Positions 7,111 through 16,037 are shown, counted from the first letter of the stretch. The stretch is 29,996 nt of DNA from RGIG464 sp045643185 (GCA_045643185.1 JAZUKH010000162.1:1-29996), one strand, 5' to 3'. Translations and numbers: made by a program. Notes: a model not told the origin generated them from the sequence alone.

Positions 7111-7171
7111 ATCTCAGCCTGCTTGCCTTCGGCTTCGCTGCAGCTGAGTGTTAAAATTCTGATCAGACAAT
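7111..7171 (+). repeat. CTCAGC/GCTGAG repeat, copy 2
   Basis: Same orientation and order as 4118-4179: an ATCTCAGCCTGCTTGCCTTCGG arm, a TTCGCT centre, CAGCTGAG, then ...CTGATCAGACAAT. The 3' part differs by a few substitutions and small gaps. It is again immediately upstream of a plus-strand lipoprotein gene. Confidence 0.7.
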
Positions 7172-7337
7172 CAAATAACCGGTTGAATCGTAACGAAAAT
7201 GGCGGAATTTAACGGGCGGCACTTTTAATTTGGTCTTAAAAACATTAAAATAAGGTCTTGTTGGTTTTGGCTTGGCTAATGCCTGCCCCTGTAATCTCAA
7301 TAGACTGATCATGATGATGCACAATAAGGAGTGACGC

Positions 7338-8705
7338 ATGAAAAGCATTTTTAGAAATATGTTGATCGCCTCTGCTATCGCTTTGCCTGCCCTGGCGAGT
7401 GTCGTTGCGTGCGACCTGGATGCGGCCACCGTTTATTCAATCCTCGATGGTGTTAATTCACTGGCAAACCAGGAAGTGTCCTGTGCTCAGGCTGCGAACT
7501 ATCTTGAGGACTCCATCGCGGCTGAAGGTCAACTCGTCGATCATATCAATCCCCAGGGTGACTACTCGATGGCTTTGACGCTCAATGCGACGTCCATCAA
7601 CAAACTTTTTAGAAAAGCTACTGAATGGAAGTACGACCTTAACCTGGGTCTCGCTTCTATTGCCCTTCAGTTGCCTGAAATTTCTATTGGTGGTTGTAAA
7701 GCAACGTCTTCGTTGGGCTATGCCTACTCTGGTGACCTTACCAACTGTTTGTCATTCAAGATCCCTCTCGAAGGGAAGTTGATCGGAACGAGTGGGTTCA
7801 GTGCTTCGGCCACCTTCGGTATTCCGATCACCGCTGAAATCAAAGGCACCGAGAAATCGTCTCTCTACGTCGATCTGAGCAAAGCTCAGATTCTTGATAT
7901 GAGTGCGGCAGGCAGCTCGACGATCCCTATCGCGCGTGATCTGATAGAGACGGCTATTCTCAAAATATTCAGTAGTCAGCTCACACGCGTCAACCTTTTT
8001 GACATCAACGCTTGGGAGATTGGTAACAACGACATCAAAATGCTCGCTGGTGCGCCTCGCGTCAATGAAATGGAAGGTACCCTCACCTTTGGTATGTATT
8101 CGAACCTCCAGTTCGCTCAGACTGGCTCCGTTGACTGGGCCTACGAACACGAGTTCCCGAAAGATGCCGAACTCGGTCTTCACATTCACCCGGACCTCAT
8201 TCGCGGCGTCCTGGCTCGTATGATGTACGAAAAGCATATCGCTACTGACTACACCAATGGTAGCACGGCTTTCACGATCACGATGGCCGATATGGCGAAA
8301 GACTATGATGAAGCCTGGTTGCTTGCGAATGACCCCGAATTCGGCGATTACTTCACCTTCGCGTTCCGTATGTGGAGTACTGAAAATATCTGCGGTTTTA
8401 TGGATATCCTGGCTGGTCTTAAACTCGAGATCGATCAGCAGCACTTCACCATCGGTGTTGGTAATGTCGTGACTGGTAAATCTTCGGGTGGCATGAGCCT
8501 CATTGCCGTCGCTGCAGATGCCATCACGAGTAGTGAGTATTTCAAAGGCATCATGGAATACGCGACCTATACCTTCAACTTCAATGAGATCACCGTGGAT
8601 GACAAGGAAAAAGGCCCGCACAAAGCAGAAATGGGTTCCAATACGTTCTCATTCCAGGCTAATGGTAAGGGAATCAGTCTTTACCTGAATTTCCTCGATC
8701 TCTAA
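7338..8705 (+). CDS. 455-aa lipoprotein, unrecognised beta-rich family
   Basis: An exported lipoprotein. The signal peptide MKSIFRNMLIASAIALPALASVVAC has the lipobox VVAC with C25 as the lipidated residue. Asp follows at +2, which in enterobacteria retains lipoproteins in the inner membrane; whether that rule holds here is unknown. The mature protein is dominated by alternating hydrophobic/polar stretches, typical of long beta strands, with a few cysteines (CDLD, SCAQ, GCKA, NCLS, ICGF). I do not recognise the family. The length and the long amphipathic strands are compatible with a lipid-binding tubular (TULIP-like) fold, but that is only a guess. An AAGGAG ribosome-binding site is well placed. 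The gene is monocistronic, with a terminator after it. Confidence 0.85.
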   Translation: MKSIFRNMLIASAIALPALASVVACDLDAATVYSILDGVNSLANQEVSCAQAANYLEDSIAAEGQLVDHINPQGDYSMALTLNATSINKLFRKATEWKYDLNLGLASIALQLPEISIGGCKATSSLGYAYSGDLTNCLSFKIPLEGKLIGTSGFSASATFGIPITAEIKGTEKSSLYVDLSKAQILDMSAAGSSTIPIARDLIETAILKIFSSQLTRVNLFDINAWEIGNNDIKMLAGAPRVNEMEGTLTFGMYSNLQFAQTGSVDWAYEHEFPKDAELGLHIHPDLIRGVLARMMYEKHIATDYTNGSTAFTITMADMAKDYDEAWLLANDPEFGDYFTFAFRMWSTENICGFMDILAGLKLEIDQQHFTIGVGNVVTGKSSGGMSLIAVAADAITSSEYFKGIMEYATYTFNFNEITVDDKEKGPHKAEMGSNTFSFQANGKGISLYLNFLDL

Positions 8706-8752
8706 AACCTCAAGGCGAGGATAAGCCTGTTTGTGAGGGTTTTGGAAATTTG

Positions 8753-8822
8753 CCTGACCTATCGGCGTTGCCGATACGGTCAGGCCGCGGCGCTATTTCG
8801 CATTGCGAAATACGCGTCGCGT
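8753..8822. repeat. Double palindrome related to P2 (copy D)
   Basis: First hairpin: CCTGACC-TATCGGC / GCCGATA-CGGTCAGG (8757-8786 approx.). Second hairpin: GCGGCGCTATTTCGCA / TGCGAAATACGCGTCGC (8788-8821 approx.). The second shares its CTATTTCGC...GCGAAATACGC core with P2 copy B at 14161-14190. It lies between the 455-aa lipoprotein and its terminator. Confidence 0.6.
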
Positions 8823-8828
8823 TTTTGG

Positions 8829-8850
8829 GGCGGCGTGAGCCGCCTTTTTT
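8829..8850 (+). terminator. Intrinsic terminator of the 455-aa lipoprotein gene
   Basis: Stem GGCGGC (8829-8834) / GCCGCC (8839-8844) with a GTGA loop and T6. It ends six bases before the stop codon of the convergent kinase-like gene. Confidence 0.85.
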
Positions 8851-8855
8851 ATTGG

Positions 8856-11336
8856 TCAGATGATCGCAGCTTCGGCATTGGAAGGTACGATGGCTTCCGG
8901 AGCTTCATCGTTTACGTCGTTGTCAGACGTTGGTAGGGGCTCTGTGGGGGTATAGTTGGGCTCACGCACGAGCTGCGACGATTGGGTAAAGAGCAGGAAT
9001 CCTTGATAGGGTGCGACTTTGTTGGTTTCGTCGACGATCTTTAGTTCGAGCGGCAGGTGCTGTATGCGCGCCAACTCGCTCGTGTATTTGACGTTGAAGA
9101 CGAATTGATGCAGGCCATCGTCTGATGGGGTGTCGTTGCGGATCTGTTCAATCGTGAGGTAGGGCTTGTTTGTGGCGAGCGAGTCGATCTGCCAGTGACG
9201 TAACGTGTTATTGTCTTCTGACATGTTGGGCAGCTCTTTCACAGCGTATTGAATGCCATCGCTTGCGACGAGCTCAATTTTGGGGATGTGCTTGGGGGCG
9301 AGTGGGTCGATCCAGACGCTCATGGTGACTTGTGAGACGGGGGATTCACCGAGCATGCAGATAAACTGCGTGTTGTTAAAGCTGCTGCAGGGCTGTGGTT
9401 CGCTTTTGGATGACTGAGTGATGCTGATCTGACGCAGTTGCAGTGGTCTAAAGCGTGTAGCGCGAAATTGAATGACCCGTCTTGTTGGTGTTGCGATCTT
9501 GTCGGTGGTTTCGAGCCCGATGCGCCAGAGTGGCGCGAAGGAATCGTGTTTGGTCACGTTGATCGACAGCTCGCTGTTTTCCCAATCCGGTTCTGGGGTA
9601 AAAACACCGTCATAGGACGTAATGGTTTGGCCGTTTGGCAGATGCATGGTGTATTGAATGGCGTCGCCATCTGGGTCAACGGCGAGCGCGCGCAACAGGA
9701 ACTTGTCGTCGATCGCCGATTCGACGGTGTGAAACGCAGCGTCCGGTTCAAAGTTTCGCACTTCGCCAGTCGTCAGATTTTCGACGCGTAACTGAACGAG
9801 TTTAGGCGCGGTATTGGGTCGATAGACGAGCAAACGGATGTTTTTGCTGTCCTCGCTTTTGGGTGGTCCGGCGCTCACACAGTGGATATTGATCTCATAA
9901 CTTTTTCCCTGACGTAGCCCGTCTTCATCTTTGGGCGTCCAACGCAGTTCGCCAGGGCATTTTGGGTCGTTCAGGCTGTTCGCACATGGCGCCAGGTCGT
10001 TCAAAACTGAGTAGAGTGAGCAATACCCTTCCCAGCACGAGGCATTTTCGTCGATGTTGATTTCCGCTGAGACGTTCGAGCCGCCAGTGCAAAGTGGGAT
10101 CACGAGTTCGTGACCAGCTTCGACAGGAAACTCAATGACGTTCATGCCTTCACCAGCAAATTGAACAGGCACGCCGCCGACCGTTCGTGCCGTCGCGAAA
10201 ACCAGTACTGTCAAAAACAACAAGTTAACGCACACGAACAAAGGCACTCGCCATGGCCTGAGCGTCTGAACCGGAATGTCTCGTTTGTCGTCGATAGGAA
10301 TCGATAAGACTGCGCATTTTTGAAAATCACCGCGTTTTTCCGCTTTGAACCGAAAACCACCGTCAAATTCCGTGATTTCGCGCAGCACACCGCGTAATCC
10401 AAGACCGTATTGGATCTGTTCAGGAATCTTGTCAGATGTGTCGTAGATGCGGAAAATGAGGAACTGTAAGCCTGTGAGGTCGTTGACAGAGATTTCGGTT
10501 GTGACGAGGACATCTCCGCCGAGCGTTAGCGCGTTGTCGATGATTCGGACGAGGCACATGCAAAGTGTTTGTGAAGCTGCTACGCATGTATATTGTCCGT
10601 CCGGGATGTTTTCTGTCGTGATTCGTGCGTTGGCATCTTTTCGGCCCGTCTGTCGGCAAAGCATATCCAGTGCGCGTTCGACGATCTGTTTTGGCTCAAT
10701 GATCATCTGGCAGCCGTTGGCGAGTTTTAAAATGTCGTCGTAGACATGTTCGCAGCTTTCCAGGTCGAGTTTGAGGATCTCGTCGGGGGTAACGGCGTTC
10801 GCTTTGTCTTTCGAAATGAACATCGAAAACATGGCGCGCAGTTTAAACATGATCTTTGATGTCTGTCGCAGTGTCGGATCGACGATCGGCGAGATCATGA
10901 GATGGTGGGCAAGTCTTCGAATTTCCTGGAAAGTTTCATTCCATTGTTTCCAGAGTCGGTCGTTCGGGTCAGAACGCACGCCGCAGAGTCGAAACATTTC
11001 GTCACGCATATCGGCGAGTTGCTCTTTCGAGAACTGTTTTCCTTCTTTTCTTCCGCGTTTGAGTTGTTGGGCGAGCGAGCTGAGTCCGAGCAATCGGTGT
11101 TTTAGGACGTCGTGTGCAAGGATCTCGAGGTTTTTTCTGACGCGTTTGAGTGTGGCGGCGCTTTCGGCATCACTTTTCCAGCGCATCCGCTCGATCCATT
11201 GGGATAGGGATGGCCCAATGAACATAAAAATGTTGAGTAGTGAACCGATGATGAGCAACACCGCGAGGATGGCGATGAGGATGGTCACCACAAAGATTGC
11301 GGGAGAGTTGGGCAGGTTGAAGATCGGTTCGAACAT
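8856..11336 (-). CDS. Histidine-kinase-like protein with C-terminal extracytoplasmic Ig-like region
   Basis: An 826-aa protein counted from the ATG at 11336; an upstream TTG would add nine residues but has no clear ribosome-binding site. A transmembrane helix (about 14-41) is followed by a cytoplasmic part with a helical dimerisation-like segment (NLEILAHDVLKHRLLGLSSL, candidate phospho-His H75) and a GHKL ATPase fold: N-box RIIDNAL (N268), a weak G1 box (IYDTSDK, no DxGxG) and a good G2 box YGLGLRGV (about 310-317). A second helix (about 364-384) then leads to ~440 extracytoplasmic residues containing a Cys-rich segment and cadherin/Ig-like strands (DPDGDAIQYTM). Usual sensor kinases place the sensor before the kinase; here it comes after. 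No response regulator is adjacent. The weak G1 box leaves catalytic activity uncertain. Confidence 0.85.
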   Translation of the reverse strand: MFEPIFNLPNSPAIFVVTILIAILAVLLIIGSLLNIFMFIGPSLSQWIERMRWKSDAESAATLKRVRKNLEILAHDVLKHRLLGLSSLAQQLKRGRKEGKQFSKEQLADMRDEMFRLCGVRSDPNDRLWKQWNETFQEIRRLAHHLMISPIVDPTLRQTSKIMFKLRAMFSMFISKDKANAVTPDEILKLDLESCEHVYDDILKLANGCQMIIEPKQIVERALDMLCRQTGRKDANARITTENIPDGQYTCVAASQTLCMCLVRIIDNALTLGGDVLVTTEISVNDLTGLQFLIFRIYDTSDKIPEQIQYGLGLRGVLREITEFDGGFRFKAEKRGDFQKCAVLSIPIDDKRDIPVQTLRPWRVPLFVCVNLLFLTVLVFATARTVGGVPVQFAGEGMNVIEFPVEAGHELVIPLCTGGSNVSAEINIDENASCWEGYCSLYSVLNDLAPCANSLNDPKCPGELRWTPKDEDGLRQGKSYEINIHCVSAGPPKSEDSKNIRLLVYRPNTAPKLVQLRVENLTTGEVRNFEPDAAFHTVESAIDDKFLLRALAVDPDGDAIQYTMHLPNGQTITSYDGVFTPEPDWENSELSINVTKHDSFAPLWRIGLETTDKIATPTRRVIQFRATRFRPLQLRQISITQSSKSEPQPCSSFNNTQFICMLGESPVSQVTMSVWIDPLAPKHIPKIELVASDGIQYAVKELPNMSEDNNTLRHWQIDSLATNKPYLTIEQIRNDTPSDDGLHQFVFNVKYTSELARIQHLPLELKIVDETNKVAPYQGFLLFTQSSQLVREPNYTPTEPLPTSDNDVNDEAPEAIVPSNAEAAII

Positions 11337-11375
11337 TTTTGTCTGGTTCCGTGCATTTATCAAGCTGATTTGGTG

Positions 11376-11396
11376 TGCGGGCGTTTGAAGCCCGCA
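11376..11396. other. Hairpin between two cotranscribed genes
   Basis: TGCGGGC (11376-11382) / GCCCGCA (11390-11396) with loop GTTTGAA lies between the stop of the 583-aa membrane protein and the start of the kinase-like gene. There is no T-run. The motif resembles GCAGGC-CTGAA-GCCTGC at 3877-3893. It may tune mRNA stability within the operon. Confidence 0.45.
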
Positions 11397-11439
11397 TCAT
11401 TTCCAAAAAAACAAATGAATCAGCTTGAAAAGCCACGAA

Positions 11440-13191
11440 TTATTTATCGCTGAGCTTATGGTATTTCATGGACGGATCGGTAATGTACCAACCTTTTTCG
11501 AGTCGCACGAGCGGAATGATGTAGTAGCCTTTTTCAGCAACGACGAGCATGAGCATGGCTTTTTGACTTTCATTGCCGCAAATGACCTGCAAGTCGATCT
11601 TATCTGAACCAAAAAAGCGGTTGAGAATGGCTTTTCCCCAGGAAGGACGGTCTTCCAACCACAGAATGTCAAAATCCGTGGGACGGTCGCTGTCAGCCGG
11701 AATGGCAATAAGCGAACTCAAAGCGCAGTAACAACGGCTTTTTCGCATTTTGAAAAGCGTGTAGACCGCCGCCGTCGGTGTTGTTCTGGACGGTGGCGTG
11801 ACATCTGGGCGCATGATCAGGAAAGCGATGAGTGCCAGGGATGCGCAGACGATCCCAATTGTCGTGTTGAACATGAAGGCTGTGAGTCCGAGACAAGCTA
11901 GGATCGTCGTCGGCAACAAGCTCATGATAAACGACGTGACGGGGAATGGCCCTTCTTTGAACTGGTTGGCATGCGGCTGCTGAATGTCGACCATATATTT
12001 TCCGGCAAAGAGGTAAGGCTTGAAGCCAGAGATGAGTCTTTCGTCAATGGGTTTTTGCGTTTTGACAACTTCTTCATCAATGGCCGACATACGTTTTTTA
12101 CCTTCGTCGGAGAAGTCGTATTTGATGTCGCTGACAGCACGTAGATTGGAGGTAGGTTTATTTTCGCGTGGCTTTGCTTTTTTGGTTTCAGACGTCGTTG
12201 GGTGAGATTTATCGAACGGCTCGTCTGGCTCTGCGTTCATGCGTTTTGCTTTGTTGAACTGGTCACTCGATCCGCTGATGAGTGGCACGGCGTCAACAGA
12301 GGAAGTGCGGTGTCGTCCGGATTCTTGCGATAAGAGGTGTTCGAACGGGGTTCCCGTCGAGTCTGGGTCATCGTGTGTGGGTCGACGTTTCAATCCGCTT
12401 TTTAACACGGCATTTTCCATAGCGCTCAACTGAAATTCGCCGCTGACGAGGCATGGTTTCATGTTTTCGTCACTGTCTGGCGTGTTTCTGAACAGAAAAT
12501 CGTCGTTGAGGTCTTCGATGGCAAAGGTTGGTGTGGACGACCCACCTTTTCTGAACATATTTGAATTTGTCGAGGGTTTGTGACTTCCCGAGATGGATGC
12601 GGGGGCTGCCTTGTGACTGCCTGAAGCCGATATACTTGCTGGTGAGAGCAGGCTGGCAGAGAGGTTGGCCAGGGCATCGGCGCTTACAGTCGGCTTACGG
12701 TCGCGTTGCAGACGTTGTGTATCCAGAAGCCCGGAGACGGTTTGTGGGCGAGAAAAAAGCCCTGAATTTGTCGATGATGTAAAGGAGCTTGAACGTTTTC
12801 GACTTGCGGTCGGTGGACAGGTGCTTTCGCCGTTGGATGTGCCTTCAGACTTTTTTGAATTCTGGTCAAAAAGATTCGCGGAGCAGTTGATATTGATGGT
12901 TGGCGATGACTCGTCTGGATTCAGTTCTGCCGTAAAGCTCTGCATGAGCTTGAACATACCGAGGTAGTCGGCTTCAGACTGGTCATCAACGGCGTGTCGT
13001 TGCAGATAGATCGCGTAATCCTGCTGGGTCGCCTGAGCGATGTCTTTGTTCAGAAAAGTGCAGAAGTCATATAGCACTTCTTCGGCTCTGGCCATCTCAC
13101 CGGGCGGCAACTTCGTCGTTTCAGTCAGATAGTCGTGATAATCGCTGATTGTGATGTTGAGCTTCGCTTCAAAAGCATCATTCCAGGCCAT
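11440..13191 (-). CDS. Membrane protein with helical N-terminus and long disordered region
   Basis: A 583-aa protein counted from the ATG at 13191, chosen because an AGAGAGG site lies upstream; the open frame reaches an earlier ATG at 13251. Residues 1 to about 90 are helical. The stretch EVLYDFCTFLNKDIAQ...DYAIYLQRH resembles the SAM-like core-binding domain of tyrosine recombinases, but no catalytic domain follows. Residues about 95-390 are Ser/Thr/Pro/Lys-rich and look disordered. Two hydrophobic helices (about 417-460) are followed by a ~120-residue C-terminal domain (CYCALSSLIAIPADSD...YYIIPLVRLEKGWYITD) of mixed strands. I recognise no family for the whole protein. It lies 103 bases upstream of the kinase-like gene on the same strand, so the two probably function together at the membrane. 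Confidence 0.8.
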   Translation of the reverse strand: MAWNDAFEAKLNITISDYHDYLTETTKLPPGEMARAEEVLYDFCTFLNKDIAQATQQDYAIYLQRHAVDDQSEADYLGMFKLMQSFTAELNPDESSPTININCSANLFDQNSKKSEGTSNGESTCPPTASRKRSSSFTSSTNSGLFSRPQTVSGLLDTQRLQRDRKPTVSADALANLSASLLSPASISASGSHKAAPASISGSHKPSTNSNMFRKGGSSTPTFAIEDLNDDFLFRNTPDSDENMKPCLVSGEFQLSAMENAVLKSGLKRRPTHDDPDSTGTPFEHLLSQESGRHRTSSVDAVPLISGSSDQFNKAKRMNAEPDEPFDKSHPTTSETKKAKPRENKPTSNLRAVSDIKYDFSDEGKKRMSAIDEEVVKTQKPIDERLISGFKPYLFAGKYMVDIQQPHANQFKEGPFPVTSFIMSLLPTTILACLGLTAFMFNTTIGIVCASLALIAFLIMRPDVTPPSRTTPTAAVYTLFKMRKSRCYCALSSLIAIPADSDRPTDFDILWLEDRPSWGKAILNRFFGSDKIDLQVICGNESQKAMLMLVVAEKGYYIIPLVRLEKGWYITDPSMKYHKLSDK

Positions 13192-13302
13192 GGCTGATGA
13201 TACCTCTCTGATTGAGATGGATAAGAATTTAAATTTTCGTCGAAAAAGCATCCGAAAAAATCGTCAAAAACGCGCGATTTTGCTTAATTTACCGCGAATT
13301 TA

Positions 13303-13320
13303 TCACATGACCAAATGTGA
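13303..13320. other. Inverted repeat upstream of the 583-aa gene
   Basis: TCACAT (13303-13308) and ATGTGA (13315-13320) with a 6-base centre GACCAA lie between the LysE-family stop and the next gene on the minus strand. It could be an operator or a weak terminator hairpin; the sequence alone does not decide. Confidence 0.35.
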
Positions 13321-13324
13321 CACG

Positions 13325-13924
13325 CTATAAAAATTGCGAAACGGCACTATAAATGCCGATGGCGATGAAGATACACCCCGCGATACGTTTGAACATGGGG
13401 AGATTATCTTTCAGATGCTTTCCAAGTTGATGTCCTCCGATGAGGATGACGGAGCTCCATATCACACTTCCCACAAAGACCCCGAGAAGCGTGAGTCCAA
13501 GTCCTAATCCTTCCTGGGTGGTGAGTTCTAGTCTCAGGAAGAGCAGGATCATGATTGCGACGGTTGCGGGTGAGAGCGAGAGCAGAAAGGTCGAGATGCC
13601 ACTGGCTGCAAGTTGTGCGGGGGTAATGGGCTTTAGTGGTTTTTTGGAGTTCATGATGAGCATGAATCCAATGAATGCGAAGACAGAGCCTGTGATGAGA
13701 CTCACCAACCATGCGTAATTCGTCGTGAAGTCGCTGATGATCGTCATGAACAGCAGGACGAGAAACGCCGTGAGGATGTCGGCGAGGTTCATGCTGAGGG
13801 TGGAGGTTACCCCGGCACGCCATCCGTAGCTGACGGTGCGTTCGAGGCAGAGCAGTCCAACGGGACCGATCGGTATGGCCGCAGCCAGCCCCACCAACAG
13901 GCCTTTGATAAGAACGAGAAACAT
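13325..13924 (-). CDS. LysE/RhtB-family amino-acid exporter
   Basis: A 199-aa inner-membrane protein with about six hydrophobic helices, the normal size and topology of LysE/RhtB translocators that expel amino acids or similar small metabolites. The N-terminal helix carries the family pattern GLLVGLAAAIPIGPVGLLCLERT, including the conserved PxGP, and the RAGVTSTLSMNLADIL segment fits the second conserved block. The substrate cannot be read from sequence. The ATG at 13924 lacks a clear ribosome-binding site. A small inverted repeat CCGGT/ACCGG (13945-13959) lies just upstream. It is on the same strand as the following membrane-protein and kinase-like genes, separated by 133 bases, so co-transcription is possible but not shown. 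Confidence 0.9.
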   Translation of the reverse strand: MFLVLIKGLLVGLAAAIPIGPVGLLCLERTVSYGWRAGVTSTLSMNLADILTAFLVLLFMTIISDFTTNYAWLVSLITGSVFAFIGFMLIMNSKKPLKPITPAQLAASGISTFLLSLSPATVAIMILLFLRLELTTQEGLGLGLTLLGVFVGSVIWSSVILIGGHQLGKHLKDNLPMFKRIAGCIFIAIGIYSAVSQFL

Positions 13925-14231
13925 TTAAGTCAGATATATTCGATCCGGTGCGTGACCGGAAGCTAGTTTCAAACACGTCAAAAGGGTCTGCCTTTTTGCA
14001 GGCCGCAAAACGCGTTGTCTAGCATCGCTAATTTTGATGAAAAGGTTAATAATTTGGGGAAGTGGCGTGTTTTGTCGCGGTTTTGTTTTGTGCGACGAAA
14101 CTACGTTTTTTGGGGTTCGACGAAACGGATTTTTTGGGCCCTGCCAGGCGAGGGGGTCGCGGCGTATTTCGCAACGCGAAATAGCCGCGTAGGGGGAGAC
14201 TTCCCCCTCCTTGCCCAAGTATCCTGAATAT
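13925..14231. other. Intergenic region with P2 repeat, no gene seen
   Basis: About 300 bases between the anchor-L lipoprotein and the LysE-family gene, both minus strand. It contains P2 copy B (14141-14211), next to the lipoprotein stop, and AT-rich DNA towards the exporter. No classic hairpin-plus-T terminator was found, so the P2 hairpins may serve that role. Confidence 0.55.
14141..14211 (-). repeat. Palindromic repeat P2, copy B (reverse orientation)
   Basis: Read on the minus strand it gives GGAGGGGGAAGTCTCCCCCT-ACGCGGCTATTTCGCGTTGCGAAATACGCCGCG-ACCCCCTCGCCTGGCAGGGCC (split here by hyphens at the hairpin boundaries). It matches copy A nearly base for base outside the central loop. Its CGCCTGGCAGGGCC flank is shared with copy C at 17840-17853, so the element extends beyond the two hairpins. 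Confidence 0.75.
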
Positions 14232-16037
14232 TTAGTAAACAACGGTTTCGAGCGTTGTCGCCTGGGTTGTCCATTCGAAGTTATCGATGAGGACAAGTGA
14301 ATCCTGCTGGTGGCCGAAACCGTTTGTGGTGTTTTCGGCCTTTTCGCCGGCGTCAAAGATGATGAGATCGAGCGTGAATTCTTCGCCGGGGACGATCGGT
14401 GCGGAGGTTTGAAGCCATCGCGTGGCTCCGGCGGTTTTGGGATCGGAGACGAAGGCCGCGACATTGGCGGAGCCGTCTTCGCATGTGGAGCAACCAGTTC
14501 CCGTGCACGAGGCGGCGTCGCATTCGGTGAAGAGTGCGTTGTTGACTGAGATCGGGTTTCCCTTGGTGTCGAAGGAAATGTTGTGATCTTTGGGGATATC
14601 CGGATGTTTGGAGGTCAAGAGTGCGAGGAAGAAGTCGTTGTATTTGTCGCAAACGTATTTTGGATATTCTTTTGAGAAGAATTTGAATTTGAATTTAATG
14701 CCGGCTGCGTTGGTGGGGGCGCGGAATTTTAGACGCAGCATGATGGAGTCGTTGGCACGTGTGTCTTCACGGGTCGTGGTGCAAACGGTGCTGGTTGGTA
14801 GTTTTCCTCCGTGTGCGTTGAGAAAGACGGACGGCACCTTGACTTCGGTTCCGGAGCAGTCTTTTCGTCCGGAATTTTCGTGTCCCTGCGCTTTTCCTGA
14901 AGCGATGACAGCCATGGTGGAACCACTGATTGGTTCGATGAGGTTTCCGAATTTTGTGGTGACGGCGACCTGTTGTGCAGGAGAAATGAGGGTAGATGAT
15001 CCGCAGATCGTTTTGTTTCCGTCAGTTGGGAGCGGGGAACCATCGGCGAGGAGTAGTTCGGCACTGAGGAGTCCGGCGTCGGTCTGTGATGAGGCGATGT
15101 TGCAGATATCCATGGCCTGGGCGAGTTTAATTGCGTCAGACGATGTGAGTGCTGCGTTGGTATTAGGCACGAAAGCTGTCGTCGAGCACGAGTCTGCGGT
15201 TGCGGCATTATCGATGATGCCATCGCAGTTGTCATCGATGTTGTTTCCGGAGACGTCGATGGCGCCTGGATTGATTTTGGCGGGGTCGAGCGCGGAGCAT
15301 GTGAGGTAGCTGTCGCAGCAATCGCCCTGTGCGACAGTCCATCCATCGCCGTCGTCATCGCGATCATTGAATTCGTCGATTTCTCCATTGCAGTCGTCGT
15401 CGATGCCGTTGTTTGGAATTTCCATTGTGGGTAGGATCTGTCCTTCGCATTTGTAGGAGAAGTGTCCGTTATTGCATGTCGTGATGCCGGCTTTACAGCG
15501 TCCGACGTTTTTCGTGGTTGCCGCGCCAGTGTAGCATTCCTGTGTGTCACCGAGTGCGCATTCAGCATTGGTATAGAGCGTTTCGCATCCGTTTCGTGCG
15601 TCGCCGTCCCAATCGAGGTATCCGTCTGTGCATGTGCATTCACTGTTTGAACACATCATATTTTTACCGCATTTATTGTCGCATCCACCGCAGTTATCGA
15701 TGTTATTTCGAGTGTCGATGCACTTGCCCTGGCAGATCTCGGCACCATCGCCATTGCATTCGGCCAGGCAGACGCCGTTTTTGCAGAACTTTACGCTGTT
15801 GCCGCATTTGTGATAGGGCCGTCCACAGTTGTTGACATCGGAGCGTACGTCGACGCATTTGCCGTTGGCGCATCCGTAGGTACATGTCAGCAGATCGCAG
15901 GGATCCGCTTTTTCGGGTTCTTCGACGGGTGGGTCGTTGATCACCGGATCTTGGGACGCGTCATTATCGCTGCCATCAACACAGCCAACGAGCATGGTCG
16001 CGGCCAACAAGCACAAAGCCCAGTGTTTTCGCATCAT
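14232..16037 (-). CDS. Lipoprotein with Cys-rich, MopE metal-binding repeats and choice-of-anchor L domain
   Basis: A 601-aa exported lipoprotein; the signal peptide ends in the lipobox LVGC (C19). After an acidic/Pro spacer, residues about 45-140 are Cys-rich with repeated NxxNCGxxxxxCG patterns, like cysteine-rich repeats in myxobacterial surface proteins. Two MopE-type putative metal-binding motifs follow, NNGIDDDCNGEIDE (209-222) and GNNIDDNCDGIID (264-276), with DRDDDGDGW between them, suggesting calcium or copper binding. Residues about 295-593 form a choice-of-anchor L domain: AIKLAQAMDIC at its start, FKFFSKEYPKYVCDKYNDFFLAL and NISFDTKGNPISVNN in its core. Such proteins sit on the outer surface of Myxococcota and relatives. 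The start at the first of two ATGs has GGAG six bases upstream. Confidence 0.9.
   Translation of the reverse strand: MMRKHWALCLLAATMLVGCVDGSDNDASQDPVINDPPVEEPEKADPCDLLTCTYGCANGKCVDVRSDVNNCGRPYHKCGNSVKFCKNGVCLAECNGDGAEICQGKCIDTRNNIDNCGGCDNKCGKNMMCSNSECTCTDGYLDWDGDARNGCETLYTNAECALGDTQECYTGAATTKNVGRCKAGITTCNNGHFSYKCEGQILPTMEIPNNGIDDDCNGEIDEFNDRDDDGDGWTVAQGDCCDSYLTCSALDPAKINPGAIDVSGNNIDDNCDGIIDNAATADSCSTTAFVPNTNAALTSSDAIKLAQAMDICNIASSQTDAGLLSAELLLADGSPLPTDGNKTICGSSTLISPAQQVAVTTKFGNLIEPISGSTMAVIASGKAQGHENSGRKDCSGTEVKVPSVFLNAHGGKLPTSTVCTTTREDTRANDSIMLRLKFRAPTNAAGIKFKFKFFSKEYPKYVCDKYNDFFLALLTSKHPDIPKDHNISFDTKGNPISVNNALFTECDAASCTGTGCSTCEDGSANVAAFVSDPKTAGATRWLQTSAPIVPGEEFTLDLIIFDAGEKAENTTNGFGHQQDSLVLIDNFEWTTQATTLETVVY

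Larger units (their letters stand above)
6944..7337. other. Intergenic region with promoter and two repeats, no gene seen
   Basis: This region lies between divergent secG and the 455-aa lipoprotein. It holds the putative secG promoter (7025-7053), a partial P1 palindrome (7076-7102) and the second copy of the CTCAGC/GCTGAG repeat (7111-7171). The remaining 160 bases upstream of 7338 show only an AAGGAG ribosome-binding site. Confidence 0.6.

Noticed and set aside
7752..8621. 289-codon minus-strand open frame opposite the 455-aa lipoprotein
   Set aside because: The plus-strand frame has a signal peptide, lipobox, ribosome-binding site and terminator; the opposite frame has none.
13303..13320. 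Inverted repeat as a CRP-type operator
   Set aside because: The half-sites are in the opposite order (TCACA...TGTGA) to the CRP consensus TGTGA...TCACA, so only a generic inverted repeat is reported.
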